The notes under the pieces were generated by a model. It was not told where the DNA came from. It searched no databases and saw only the letters and a program-made list of their open reading frames with translations. Below are positions 1 to 7,464 of a stretch of DNA of 34,388 nucleotides, piece by piece (position 1 is the first letter of the stretch; the number at the start of each line of letters is the position of its first letter). The stretch is from Saprospiraceae bacterium (GTDB taxonomy: Bacteria > Bacteroidota > Bacteroidia > Chitinophagales > Saprospiraceae), in NCBI GenBank assembly GCA_020850225.1, contig JADZFD010000028.1:1-34388 (forward strand), in the 5' to 3' direction. The position numbers and the translations under genes are program-made.

Positions 1-214
1 ATTTGAAATTTAAGTACAAAATAATGAATAAATAACGGTTAAAAAATGCGTTGTGTATCGGTTTAGTAAATAATTAACTATTATATTGATAGGTTATTAT
101 CAATTTAGGAAAATTTTATTTTTTTAAATGTATTTTTTGATAGAAATGCATAACCATATTGTTCATATGAATACTTAAAAAAAATTCGTCTATCATAAAC
201 ATTTAACTTGGGCA
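1..214. other. AT-rich non-coding stretch at window edge
   Basis: This stretch lies downstream of the recX stop and is very AT-rich. I see no ORF of note, no clear hairpin terminator and no exact TAnnTTTG promoter. The gene that flanks it on the left is outside the window. Confidence 0.5.
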
Positions 215-694
215 TTACAGCATAATTTCCCTTATAAGTTCATATTCATATCCTTTACTGAGCAGATAAGCCGTCATTTTTTTGCTACGCTCATATTTGT
301 CCTTGTATGTAGTTGTATTGAGTTTTTTCAGATATAGTTTCTCTAAAGTGGACAAATAATCCTCTTCATTGATTTCCCTGAGGCCTTCCCGAATGCTGTA
401 TTCGGATACCTTCCGTAGTTTGAGTTCACTGATAATTTTATTTCTACCCCAGTTTTTGATTCTGAATTTTCCTCTGACAAAGGATTTGGCAAAACGCTCC
501 TCATCCAGAAACCCATCCGATATCAGATTGCTGATGATTTCTTCAAGTATGTCACCATAAATACCATGTTCCAGCAATTTGGATCTTACTTCGCTATGAC
601 AACGATCTTGCAAGGCGCAGTATTTTTGAATTTGAATGGTAGCTTCTGAAACCGACCACCGTATTTTTTTATCATTAAAATCGTCATTTCCCAT
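215..694 (-). CDS. recX: Regulatory protein RecX
   Basis: This is a small all-helical protein of 159 residues, the usual length for RecX, which binds RecA filaments and modulates recombination and the SOS response. The family signature is visible in the middle: the stretch around residues 58-72 (LISDGFLDEERFAKSFVRGK) followed by a K-x-WG-x-x-KI motif matches the conserved RecX helical repeats. The start is an ATG (MGNDDFND) just after an AT-rich spacer. recA is not in the window, so it is not coupled to recX here. The HAD phosphatase gene lies 59 bases upstream on the same strand, so cotranscription is possible. No truncation or missing motif is seen. Confidence 0.88.
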   Translation of the reverse strand: MGNDDFNDKKIRWSVSEATIQIQKYCALQDRCHSEVRSKLLEHGIYGDILEEIISNLISDGFLDEERFAKSFVRGKFRIKNWGRNKIISELKLRKVSEYSIREGLREINEEDYLSTLEKLYLKKLNTTTYKDKYERSKKMTAYLLSKGYEYELIREIML

Positions 695-753
695 ATATCA
701 AAAATGTAAATTTACAATATAATAATTTTGTAATATGTTTGGTATTTGATGAT

Positions 754-1401
754 TTATAGCAGGCTTAATTCAGACTCTATTATCTTGACAATATCTTCTT
801 CCGGATTATGAAGGTAGGTGTGCCATAGTGACTCTGAAGCTCCATCAATATTTGCTTGAAGATCATCTATAAATAGTGTTTTTTGTGGTATCAATTGCTC
901 TTTTTCACCCACAAACTTAAAAATAGCAGGGTTAGGTTTTCTGTATCCGATCAGATGCGAATAGTAGGTGTTGTAAAAAAACTGGGTTTCCCAATCTGAA
1001 ATGCCAAATCTGATACGGAGATTGTTGTGTATCCATTGCAAATGCAATGCATTGGTATTGGATAGCAGAAATACTTTATAATGTTTTCCAAGTCTTTCCA
1101 GCATATCGAAAATTTGGGGATTCCATCCGAGCAACATTGCATTCCAAGCTTCAGCAATCTGATTTCCTTCAGGTACTTTACCGGTTGCCATTCTTTGCAA
1201 ATTCCATATAAATACCTCAGTACCTATGGAGCCTGTTTCAAAATCGGTGAGGAGTTTATGTATTTCCGGGCTTAACTGGTCTGGTTGAAATGGTATGGAT
1301 AAGATGTCAGACATTCGGGTGTATGTTGCCTGAAAATCCAGTTTCAAAAGAACACCACCCAGATCAAAAATGATATTTTCTAATTCCATGTTTTGATTCA
1401 T
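754..1401 (-). CDS. HAD-IA family phosphatase, YihX-like
   Basis: This is a 215-residue haloacid dehalogenase-superfamily hydrolase. Motif I is IIFDLGGVLLKLDF with the nucleophile Asp at about residue 13. The residue two positions later is Gly instead of the usual Asp, as in the E. coli YihX group (FDLGNV), a sugar-phosphate phosphatase. Motif II is LLSNTNALH, the motif III lysine is in GYRKPNPAIF, and motif IV is LFIDDLQANIDGA. A helical cap lies between motifs I and II, as in subfamily IA. The probable role is dephosphorylation of a small phosphorylated metabolite; the substrate cannot be read from sequence. Either M1 or M5 could be the start. It sits between recX and a serine hydrolase on the same strand with gaps of about 60 bases. 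Confidence 0.82.
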   Translation of the reverse strand: MNQNMELENIIFDLGGVLLKLDFQATYTRMSDILSIPFQPDQLSPEIHKLLTDFETGSIGTEVFIWNLQRMATGKVPEGNQIAEAWNAMLLGWNPQIFDMLERLGKHYKVFLLSNTNALHLQWIHNNLRIRFGISDWETQFFYNTYYSHLIGYRKPNPAIFKFVGEKEQLIPQKTLFIDDLQANIDGASESLWHTYLHNPEEDIVKIIESELSLL

Positions 1402-1465
1402 TTTTTTATCCCGGAAATTAAATAATAATTTTATTTGTTCTGGGATTAGTTCTCTAAACGGTTAA

Positions 1466-2800
1466 TTATTGTTTATGTGGAATAGCTGCAAGGATGTTTT
1501 TTAAAAATTGGTTTTCATCAAAACCTGCTTTGCCGGTACCCATACGTACGATAACCACATTGTACGAAGGTATTATAAATACATACTGACCTAAAAAACC
1601 ATCCGCTAAAAAGATGTCACCGGGAGCATCGGGATATTGACTACCGTTGACGTTTAACCAGAATTGGGCACCATACTTTCCTTTACTGTCTTTAACTTCC
1701 GTTTTAGTAAAATTAACCCAACCTTCCGGTAGAATTCGTTCACCTTGCCATATACCGTCATGCAGATATAACAAACCGAATTTTGCCCAGTCACGAGGTG
1801 TCGCATATCCATAGCTTGAGCCAATCAGCAAGCCGGATTCATCAGTTTCAATAAACGCTGAAGTCATACCCAGTTTGTTGAATAACCGATTTTTTAAGTA
1901 GGATAGGTAATCGGTCTCCTTGCCTAATAAATTACGTATGTATTTGCTTATCAGATTGGTCGTTCCCGAACTGTAATACCAGTGTGTACCTGGTGAATAA
2001 TTCAACGGTTTGCTTAATGCTATAGCTGAGACATCCTCAGAAAAATACAACATTCGTGTGGCATCCGATACGGTTTTATAGTCTTCATTCCATTGCAGGC
2101 CACTATCCATATTCAGCAGGTTTTTCAAAGTTATTTCTTTTCGTTCATCCTGCCATTCAGGAAATAGATTGCTTTTGTTGATACCTGTCAGACTGTCTTT
2201 TACCAGTAATCCTATATATGCATTCATCCAGCTTTTGGTCATTGACCAGCCCAATTGTGACATGTTTCTGTCGAATGGAGGTGCATATCTTTCAGCTACC
2301 AAAGTATCGTTATGTATAACAAGGATGGATGTAGTCTGTTTCGTTGTTAGATTGTCATCAGAATTGAATTCTCTGTCGATAGCATCCTGGAGTAACGTGT
2401 GGTTCAATCCTTTTGTAGCCTGAGGCTTATCCGGGAATAAGAACGGGTTGTTACCGGTACTCAACTGAGGAGCCTCAACATGATAATCATCTTCACCCTG
2501 TAGCAGGACACATCCTAAACCTGTCTTGTATATAGCTGTTTGTGGATATAAACCCCATAAGGTACTGGTTACACTTTTTTGGGCTTCATTCAGTTTGTTT
2601 GTAACCATCGGTAAAACAGAAAAATACAAATCATTTTTTTCTACTTCCTGTTGATTTCTACCGGTTTCGAACGTACAGGTACAAATTTTCTTCGCGGCAT
2701 AACCTGTTGCAACACCCAGTTGCGGATAATAGGTATATACCACTGCTGGTAACAGTAACAATACACCGGCAACAAGGTAAATTATCAACTTTCTTTTCAT
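1466..2800 (-). CDS. Membrane-anchored serine hydrolase, beta-lactamase/class C fold
   Basis: A member of the beta-lactamase-related serine hydrolase family (PBP4*/esterase type). I start it at the ATG at 2800 (MKRKLIIY). The longer frame opens with TTG at 2833 and would put 11 residues in front of the hydrophobic anchor. A single N-terminal membrane segment (LIIYLVAGVLLLLPAVVY) is followed by a Cys-containing segment (KKICTCTFETGR) seen in some members. The catalytic SxxK is SMTK at about residue 186, the second motif is YYSSGT near residue 275, and DGFLGQ near the C terminus takes the place of the KTG-like motif. It probably acts in the periplasm on an ester or amide; peptidoglycan or polyester-like substrates are both possible. 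A TATATTTG -7 element lies upstream. Confidence 0.85.
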   Translation of the reverse strand: MKRKLIIYLVAGVLLLLPAVVYTYYPQLGVATGYAAKKICTCTFETGRNQQEVEKNDLYFSVLPMVTNKLNEAQKSVTSTLWGLYPQTAIYKTGLGCVLLQGEDDYHVEAPQLSTGNNPFLFPDKPQATKGLNHTLLQDAIDREFNSDDNLTTKQTTSILVIHNDTLVAERYAPPFDRNMSQLGWSMTKSWMNAYIGLLVKDSLTGINKSNLFPEWQDERKEITLKNLLNMDSGLQWNEDYKTVSDATRMLYFSEDVSAIALSKPLNYSPGTHWYYSSGTTNLISKYIRNLLGKETDYLSYLKNRLFNKLGMTSAFIETDESGLLIGSSYGYATPRDWAKFGLLYLHDGIWQGERILPEGWVNFTKTEVKDSKGKYGAQFWLNVNGSQYPDAPGDIFLADGFLGQYVFIIPSYNVVIVRMGTGKAGFDENQFLKNILAAIPHKQ

Positions 2801-2854
2801 GGTATCATCAAATTTTAAGATGAGATAGTACAACTATTCAAGGAAATTGTGAAG

Positions 2855-2862
2855 CAAATATA
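2855..2862 (-). promoter_or_regulatory. Bacteroidota -7 element upstream of the serine hydrolase
   Basis: The minus strand reads TATATTTG, an exact TAnnTTTG match, about 55 bases before the ATG at 2800. I found no clean TTG at the -33 distance, so only the -7 half is supported. Confidence 0.4.
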
Positions 2863-3058
2863 ATAAATAATAAAACTATTAAAGCATCCTCATTGAATGC
2901 AGGTTAAATATATAATGAAAATTTTAATAATATTGATAATTTCTATTCAATGATATAGCCAATTGCCGGATTAAACTTAAATATACTTAATCAGGATTCG
3001 TATTGATGCAACACAATAAATAATCTCCTAATGATCAATTCAGACCAACCCGTATTTC

Positions 3059-3556
3059 TTAAAATCCTATACCAATATGGACTCCCAGGCTAATATGAAA
3101 ATCATCATGATCTCTTGCAAGGTCAAGTACAGGGCCAAGATGCAGGTCACCGATTTCAAATTCATAGGCTACTTCTCCGTGTATAGCAAATTCAATGTTT
3201 TTAAACGAATTACTGAAGTTAATACCGGGTGAAAGGCTGAAACTTAACGGAGATATAGGTCTGTATGAAAGAATTCCTCCGAGTATATTGTGACTGTGCT
3301 CATCCAGGATCTTTTCATACCCGACACCCAAACCCCATTTACTGTGATGTAAACTACGGATATAATGCAGATGTAAGCCTAATGCAGTTGAATTTTCATT
3401 GACAAAATATACCGGTGCAATAGCCAGACCGATTTCATTATTATGATGTTCATGTCCGTGAGCATGTTTGTGGTCTTCATGGTCTTCATGATCTGTATGC
3501 TGACCGATTAGAGTTAACGAACTTATTAGAAATACAAGTAGAAAGTATGCTCTCAT
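3059..3556 (-). CDS. Small His-rich outer-membrane barrel-like protein
   Basis: I start this at the ATG at 3556 (MRAYFLLVFLISS), because the longer frame opens with TTG and would put eight residues before an evident signal peptide ending near LIGQ. The mature N terminus is a short His/Asp/Glu-rich run (HTDHEDHEDHKHAHGHEHH), a likely metal-binding tail. It is followed by about 125 residues of alternating hydrophobic/polar strands ending in IGIGF, as in small outer-membrane barrels. My inference is a zinc- or other metal-linked envelope protein. I recall similar small barrels with His-rich N termini near zinc-uptake genes in this phylum, but that cannot be checked here. Three copies of the 8-mer ATGCAACA (either strand) lie around the gene, the same half-site as in the operator-like element near merC. 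Confidence 0.6.
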   Translation of the reverse strand: MRAYFLLVFLISSLTLIGQHTDHEDHEDHKHAHGHEHHNNEIGLAIAPVYFVNENSTALGLHLHYIRSLHHSKWGLGVGYEKILDEHSHNILGGILSYRPISPLSFSLSPGINFSNSFKNIEFAIHGEVAYEFEIGDLHLGPVLDLARDHDDFHISLGVHIGIGF

Positions 3557-3822
3557 ATTATTTGTATTGAGTCGAAACAATATTAATATTTGTTTCCTGC
3601 AAATTGTTTTGAAATTGGATGCCTTTGTAGCATTTGTTGCATATCATCTGCAGGCACATATCTGAATCATTTAGCCATCTGATGCAACAGGATGTATTTT
3701 TAGTATAATCTCATTTAATGTCAGAAATGTTCTGATGTGTGAACTTTCAGGAATATGCTATTCCTGAATCACCAGGAGCCAAAAAGAAAATCAATCAATA
3801 AATGTAGATTAAACCGGAAATA
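3557..3822. other. Intergenic region with two facing TGTTGCAT/ATGCAACA half-sites
   Basis: This region lies upstream of the His-rich protein. TGTTGCAT at 3635-3642 and ATGCAACA at 3682-3689 form an inverted pair about 39 bases apart. They may be operator half-sites or the arms of a weak hairpin. No ORF and no exact TAnnTTTG box were seen. Confidence 0.3.
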
Positions 3823-4422
3823 TTATTTGATATTGAGAGCAGCCAATACTTCCAGTGTTAAATCTCCATAAGCCAACTTATTATGTTTTTGAAAATCTGT
3901 CAGGGATAATTTTGTTGCCTGATCCAATTTGCCATTAACAGTGAGAGGATATCCTTCGAGGATAAGAGCTTCCTGTACTTTATTGATAAGTTTTGGAGTT
4001 CTGTTCTTTTCACATACTATTTTTGTACGGATAAGACCTCCATCCATAGTAACTTTTTCAACTTTTTCTATTCTTGTTTCGTATTCACTTGTTACATCCG
4101 GACCACTTAACGTGTATAAATTCATGGTTACTGCCGGTACATCTACGATCGTCTCTACCATACAGTCCTGTGGATTAGGAGATGTACAGTCCTTATTTAA
4201 TTTTTTTACAACTTCCTGTCTGGGTTCAGTAACCTTGATTTTTTCAACTTTTACATGGAGACCTGTTGTGTCCTGTCCTGTAAAAATATAATGCGTAACA
4301 TTTACCATTTCTGTAACAGCACCGCGTTCCAGCATAGAAGTACACTCTCTGACAACCTTTTTTTGTCCGAAAATCAGTGAAACAAAACAAAGAGACAATA
4401 TAATTGTAAAAAGATTTTTCAT
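3823..4422 (-). CDS. Secreted protein with C-terminal peptidoglycan-binding domain
   Basis: 199 residues with a clear signal peptide (MKNLFTIILSLCFVSLIFGQ). The last 55 or so residues look like a PG_binding_1 domain: VQEALILEGYPLTVNGKLDQ followed by ATKLSLTDFQKHNKL, the usual helix, G-x-L-x-x-x-T turn, and FQ-x-x-x-x-L. The preceding 120 residues hold several Cys (CTSMLERG, CTSPNPQDC) and do not match a family I recognise. There is no catalytic domain, so this is probably a periplasmic or surface wall-associated protein and not a hydrolase by itself. Its promoter is well formed, so it is probably monocistronic. Confidence 0.72.
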   Translation of the reverse strand: MKNLFTIILSLCFVSLIFGQKKVVRECTSMLERGAVTEMVNVTHYIFTGQDTTGLHVKVEKIKVTEPRQEVVKKLNKDCTSPNPQDCMVETIVDVPAVTMNLYTLSGPDVTSEYETRIEKVEKVTMDGGLIRTKIVCEKNRTPKLINKVQEALILEGYPLTVNGKLDQATKLSLTDFQKHNKLAYGDLTLEVLAALNIK

Positions 4423-4453
4423 GAATGAATGTTTTGAAATTATTAAATCAGAT

Positions 4454-4483
4454 GCAAAGCTATTAAAAGTTTATATATTAACA
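4454..4483 (-). promoter_or_regulatory. Promoter of the peptidoglycan-binding protein gene
   Basis: On the minus strand there is a TTG (4481-4483), a spacer of 19 bases, then TAGCTTTG (4454-4461), an exact match to the Bacteroidota TTG-N19-TAnnTTTG pattern. The ATG at 4422 is about 30 bases downstream. Confidence 0.6.
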
Positions 4484-4577
4484 ATAAAAATATAAAAAAA
4501 ATTACGTATCAATCGTTAATAAAATAGAAAAATAGTAATGTAAGTTTCATAATCAGTTTCTTTCATATAATGTTTCA

Positions 4578-4585
4578 TATCTTTG
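4578..4585 (+). promoter_or_regulatory. -7 element of the DUF4403 lipoprotein gene
   Basis: TATCTTTG lies ten bases before the ATG at 4595, implying a very short leader. The -33 element is not clear. Confidence 0.45.
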
Positions 4586-4594
4586 CTGGAGTAA

Positions 4595-5992
4595 ATGACA
4601 AAGCGGATGATTAGAATAATCAGAATTTTCAATATTTGTGCAGCTGTCTTGGCATTAATGACTATGACAACACAGTGTACATCCAAAAAGGAAGTGATTC
4701 AGCCTGTAGCTCCCGAAATAGTCAGGAATTTCCGGACGGATCTTGTTATTAATTACAGACTGGATAAATCGGGAATTACTGACACCTTCAATAATGCGAT
4801 CAATGATATATTTAAGCAGGATTTTGACCTGCCTGACTACGATGTTAAAATGAGGTTGTCCAAGCCTAAAAGTGCATCAGTTGAGATAGAAGGTAAAAAT
4901 GTTCTGGTTGTCATACCCATGAATATCTATGTTGAAAAGCAAACATTCCTATCCAAATTGACAGCCAATGGAAGCATCGAAATGAGCTTTATATCCGGAG
5001 TTGACATTGATAGCCTGTGGAATCTGAGTACATCAACCAAGCTGGCACATCACCGATGGATTGAAAAACCTAAAATTTCTGTTTTGGGTGTTCAGTTGCC
5101 CATTGAAACCATAGCCAATACAATTCTTAAAAAAAGTAAGTCATTGATTGAGCAATCAATAGATCAGTCAATGAAGGAAAACTTTCTTCTAAAAGCCAAA
5201 ATGCGGGAGAATATGAAGATATTTGACCAACCTATGAAGCTGGATAACCCCGTGAATGCATGGTTGTATGTACAGCCTTCAGAGTTCAGAATCAATCCGG
5301 TTTCAAATCAGAAATTGTCAGCATTAGGCAAAATTGAAGTCAGGGGTGTTACGACATTTTCAACTTACAAGCCGGTAATTAAACCACCTGTACAGTCGCT
5401 GCCTAAGGTTTACTGGAGCGATCAGATTCCGGACAGCTCGGTTTTTAGAGTCGTTGCAGATGTCAAAACGATGGATATCAATGATTTGCTCAAGTCAAAT
5501 TTGGACGGTAAAACTTTTACGGAAGGTAGTAATTCCATCACGTTGTCCAATATAGTCACCAATTGTGATTTTGAATATCTTAGGGTAGTTACAGATGTTG
5601 CAGGTACTGTCAATGGTACTTTGATATTCAAGGGCAAACCTAAGTACGATAAAATTATGAATGAATTCTATATGACAGATATAGATATCTCATTAAAAAC
5701 AAAGAATGTCATTCACAAGGCTGCTGCATGGATTGCTGAGGGTAGGATCAGAAAAGAATTGGAAAAACAACTGCGATTTTCCATTGATGCTACATTGAAG
5801 GATGCTCAGATGAATATTGATCAGCAGCTCAGGGATATTCAGGCAAAGTATGATATTCAAATGAAAATAGGTATTGGTAGTGTCACTGTAGAGAATTTCG
5901 ATTTAAAACCAGGACAGATTGAAGCCGTAATCATGTCTAAGATTTATCTGCAGATGAGTATCAGGGATTTCAGAAGTTTTAATAAGTTCTGA
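4595..5992 (+). CDS. DUF4403-like lipoprotein
   Basis: 465 residues. The N terminus is a signal peptide ending in a lipobox-like TTQC, so the protein is probably a lipoprotein. The body alternates beta strands and amphipathic helices in two related halves. Features include VINYRLDKSGITDTFNNAIN near the start, IEGKNVLVVIPMNIYVEK, and a second copy-like part with VVADVKTMDINDLLKS and GTLIFKGKPKYDKI. This layout fits DUF4403, a lipid-binding (tubular lipid-binding/BPI-like) family in envelopes of Bacteroidota and Proteobacteria. The molecular role is unknown. It converges on the membrane-protein gene that follows, with 42 bases between the stops and no obvious terminator. Confidence 0.65.
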   Translation: MTKRMIRIIRIFNICAAVLALMTMTTQCTSKKEVIQPVAPEIVRNFRTDLVINYRLDKSGITDTFNNAINDIFKQDFDLPDYDVKMRLSKPKSASVEIEGKNVLVVIPMNIYVEKQTFLSKLTANGSIEMSFISGVDIDSLWNLSTSTKLAHHRWIEKPKISVLGVQLPIETIANTILKKSKSLIEQSIDQSMKENFLLKAKMRENMKIFDQPMKLDNPVNAWLYVQPSEFRINPVSNQKLSALGKIEVRGVTTFSTYKPVIKPPVQSLPKVYWSDQIPDSSVFRVVADVKTMDINDLLKSNLDGKTFTEGSNSITLSNIVTNCDFEYLRVVTDVAGTVNGTLIFKGKPKYDKIMNEFYMTDIDISLKTKNVIHKAAAWIAEGRIRKELEKQLRFSIDATLKDAQMNIDQQLRDIQAKYDIQMKIGIGSVTVENFDLKPGQIEAVIMSKIYLQMSIRDFRSFNKF

Positions 5993-6034
5993 TGTCAGTA
6001 TTTTATATCTGAGAAGATAATTCTATGATACCTG

Positions 6035-7102
6035 TTATTGGTTTTCACTTTTATCCTCAACATATATCTCTTCGTCTTTTTTGAAAATGATGGACAGTGC
6101 ATTGTAAAATATAACTGCTGAGAGGAGTACCATATAGTAGGTAAATAATCTCCATAGGGAAGTAATAAGAAATGACAATTCGGCCGGTATACTTTTTCCG
6201 AAAATCAATAGAAATGAAGCCTCTGCTCCGCCTGTAGCACCCGGTGTAGGTACGAGAAGCATCGTCACATATACTACCCATTGCCGCAGATATACCTGAA
6301 GTGGCTCGAAGGATATACCGAAGGCATGTAGTATAATCAAAAGAACCGAAAACTTAGCCATCCATTGCATAAATAACAACAGCAGACTGGTCACCATTAC
6401 TAATTTACCGGAGGCAAAAGCTCTTTGAAAATTAGACTTCATGTCTTTCCAGCTATCCAGTGCTTTAATCCTGAATCTTAAATATTTGTTTTTAAAACCA
6501 GCCGGTAAATAGGTCCAGATACGGAATGGAGCGGGAATCTGACGGGTTTTGGTTAGATATATATATAATGTCAATGTGGTGATTATAATCAGAATCATCC
6601 AGGTATGTTGTGCAAAAAAAGTATGAAGTACGTGTTCAATGTCTGATATTACACCTATAGATAGAAAGGTTGCGAGTAGGATACCCGTTGTGTAGAAAAG
6701 TATGTCTTCAACAACACCATAGGTAAGTAAGAACCCTGCACTACCGGCTGAAAAGCCGTAGTTAAGCAATAGAGCAGCTTTAACAGGCGCTCCACCTATA
6801 GCCGTCGGACTCAGGGCAGATGCCAGTTCTGAGGTTATAACAATTTTTAAAAGTGTTCTGTAACTGATTTTTTCTTTCAGAAATTTTGACCATATGTATA
6901 CCCGCAGTGCGTACAATATCCATGGAGTATAAAGCAAACCCATTATGGCAGCAATATGCCAAATGCTGATACGTTGCATATATCCCAGCAAACTCTTTTC
7001 AGTAGTTAATAAAACAAAGACAATATGTGCTCCTACTCCGAGACTTATAAAAATAATAAGCCTGTTGATTATCTTTTTAAAATTAATTTTTTTTTGGGGC
7101 AT
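6035..7102 (-). CDS. LPG-synthase-like transmembrane protein (YbhN/UPF0104 family)
   Basis: 355 residues with about eight membrane segments. Two family hallmarks are clear: LSPTAIGGAPVKAALLLNYG near residues 97-116 and VPTPGATGGAEASFLLIFG near residue 285. These define the lysylphosphatidylglycerol synthase transmembrane domain / UPF0104 family, which is thought to act as a lipid flippase or lipid transporter in the inner membrane. The C-terminal catalytic aminoacyl-transferase domain of MprF is absent, so it is a stand-alone membrane module. The start is ATG (MPQKKINF), with a basic cytoplasmic N terminus. It is isolated, with divergent and convergent neighbours, so the partner is not evident. 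Confidence 0.82.
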   Translation of the reverse strand: MPQKKINFKKIINRLIIFISLGVGAHIVFVLLTTEKSLLGYMQRISIWHIAAIMGLLYTPWILYALRVYIWSKFLKEKISYRTLLKIVITSELASALSPTAIGGAPVKAALLLNYGFSAGSAGFLLTYGVVEDILFYTTGILLATFLSIGVISDIEHVLHTFFAQHTWMILIIITTLTLYIYLTKTRQIPAPFRIWTYLPAGFKNKYLRFRIKALDSWKDMKSNFQRAFASGKLVMVTSLLLLFMQWMAKFSVLLIILHAFGISFEPLQVYLRQWVVYVTMLLVPTPGATGGAEASFLLIFGKSIPAELSFLITSLWRLFTYYMVLLSAVIFYNALSIIFKKDEEIYVEDKSENQ

Positions 7103-7464
7103 ATTGTAAAAATAGCTTACATCAGATAAAAATCAGATACCACCCGATTAGTCGCGTAAATGTGTATTACAATACAAATCGGATTTATTTATCAATAAAA
7201 CACACACAAAATATTAAACTTTATGATAAAAATATTATAATTGCACTACTGTTTTTTGATGGAGAAAGACAGTGTGCTTAATAATTGACAAAAATAGACA
7301 ATAAAGTTATCTTTAAGCATGTATTATACCTAAATTAATGGTTAAATAATTTTATCATAGTCCCTATTCAGGTAATGCGGGGAGTCGTTGCAGAGATAAG
7401 GGTTGGATTTGCCAATTATATGAGCTGAACTATGGATATATAAAAATTGTTTTGTAAAATATAT
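7103..7464. other. Long divergent intergenic region with a probable promoter
   Basis: About 360 AT-rich bases lie between two divergent genes. TTG at 7285-7287 is followed, after a 20-base spacer, by TATCTTTA at 7308-7315, one mismatch from TAnnTTTG. That would give the PKD-protein gene a leader of about 150 bases. I see no convincing hairpin or riboswitch in the leader. Confidence 0.35.

Noticed and set aside
7447-7464. TTG start for the PKD protein
   Set aside because: The ATG at 7465 directly begins a normal signal peptide; the extra six residues add nothing.
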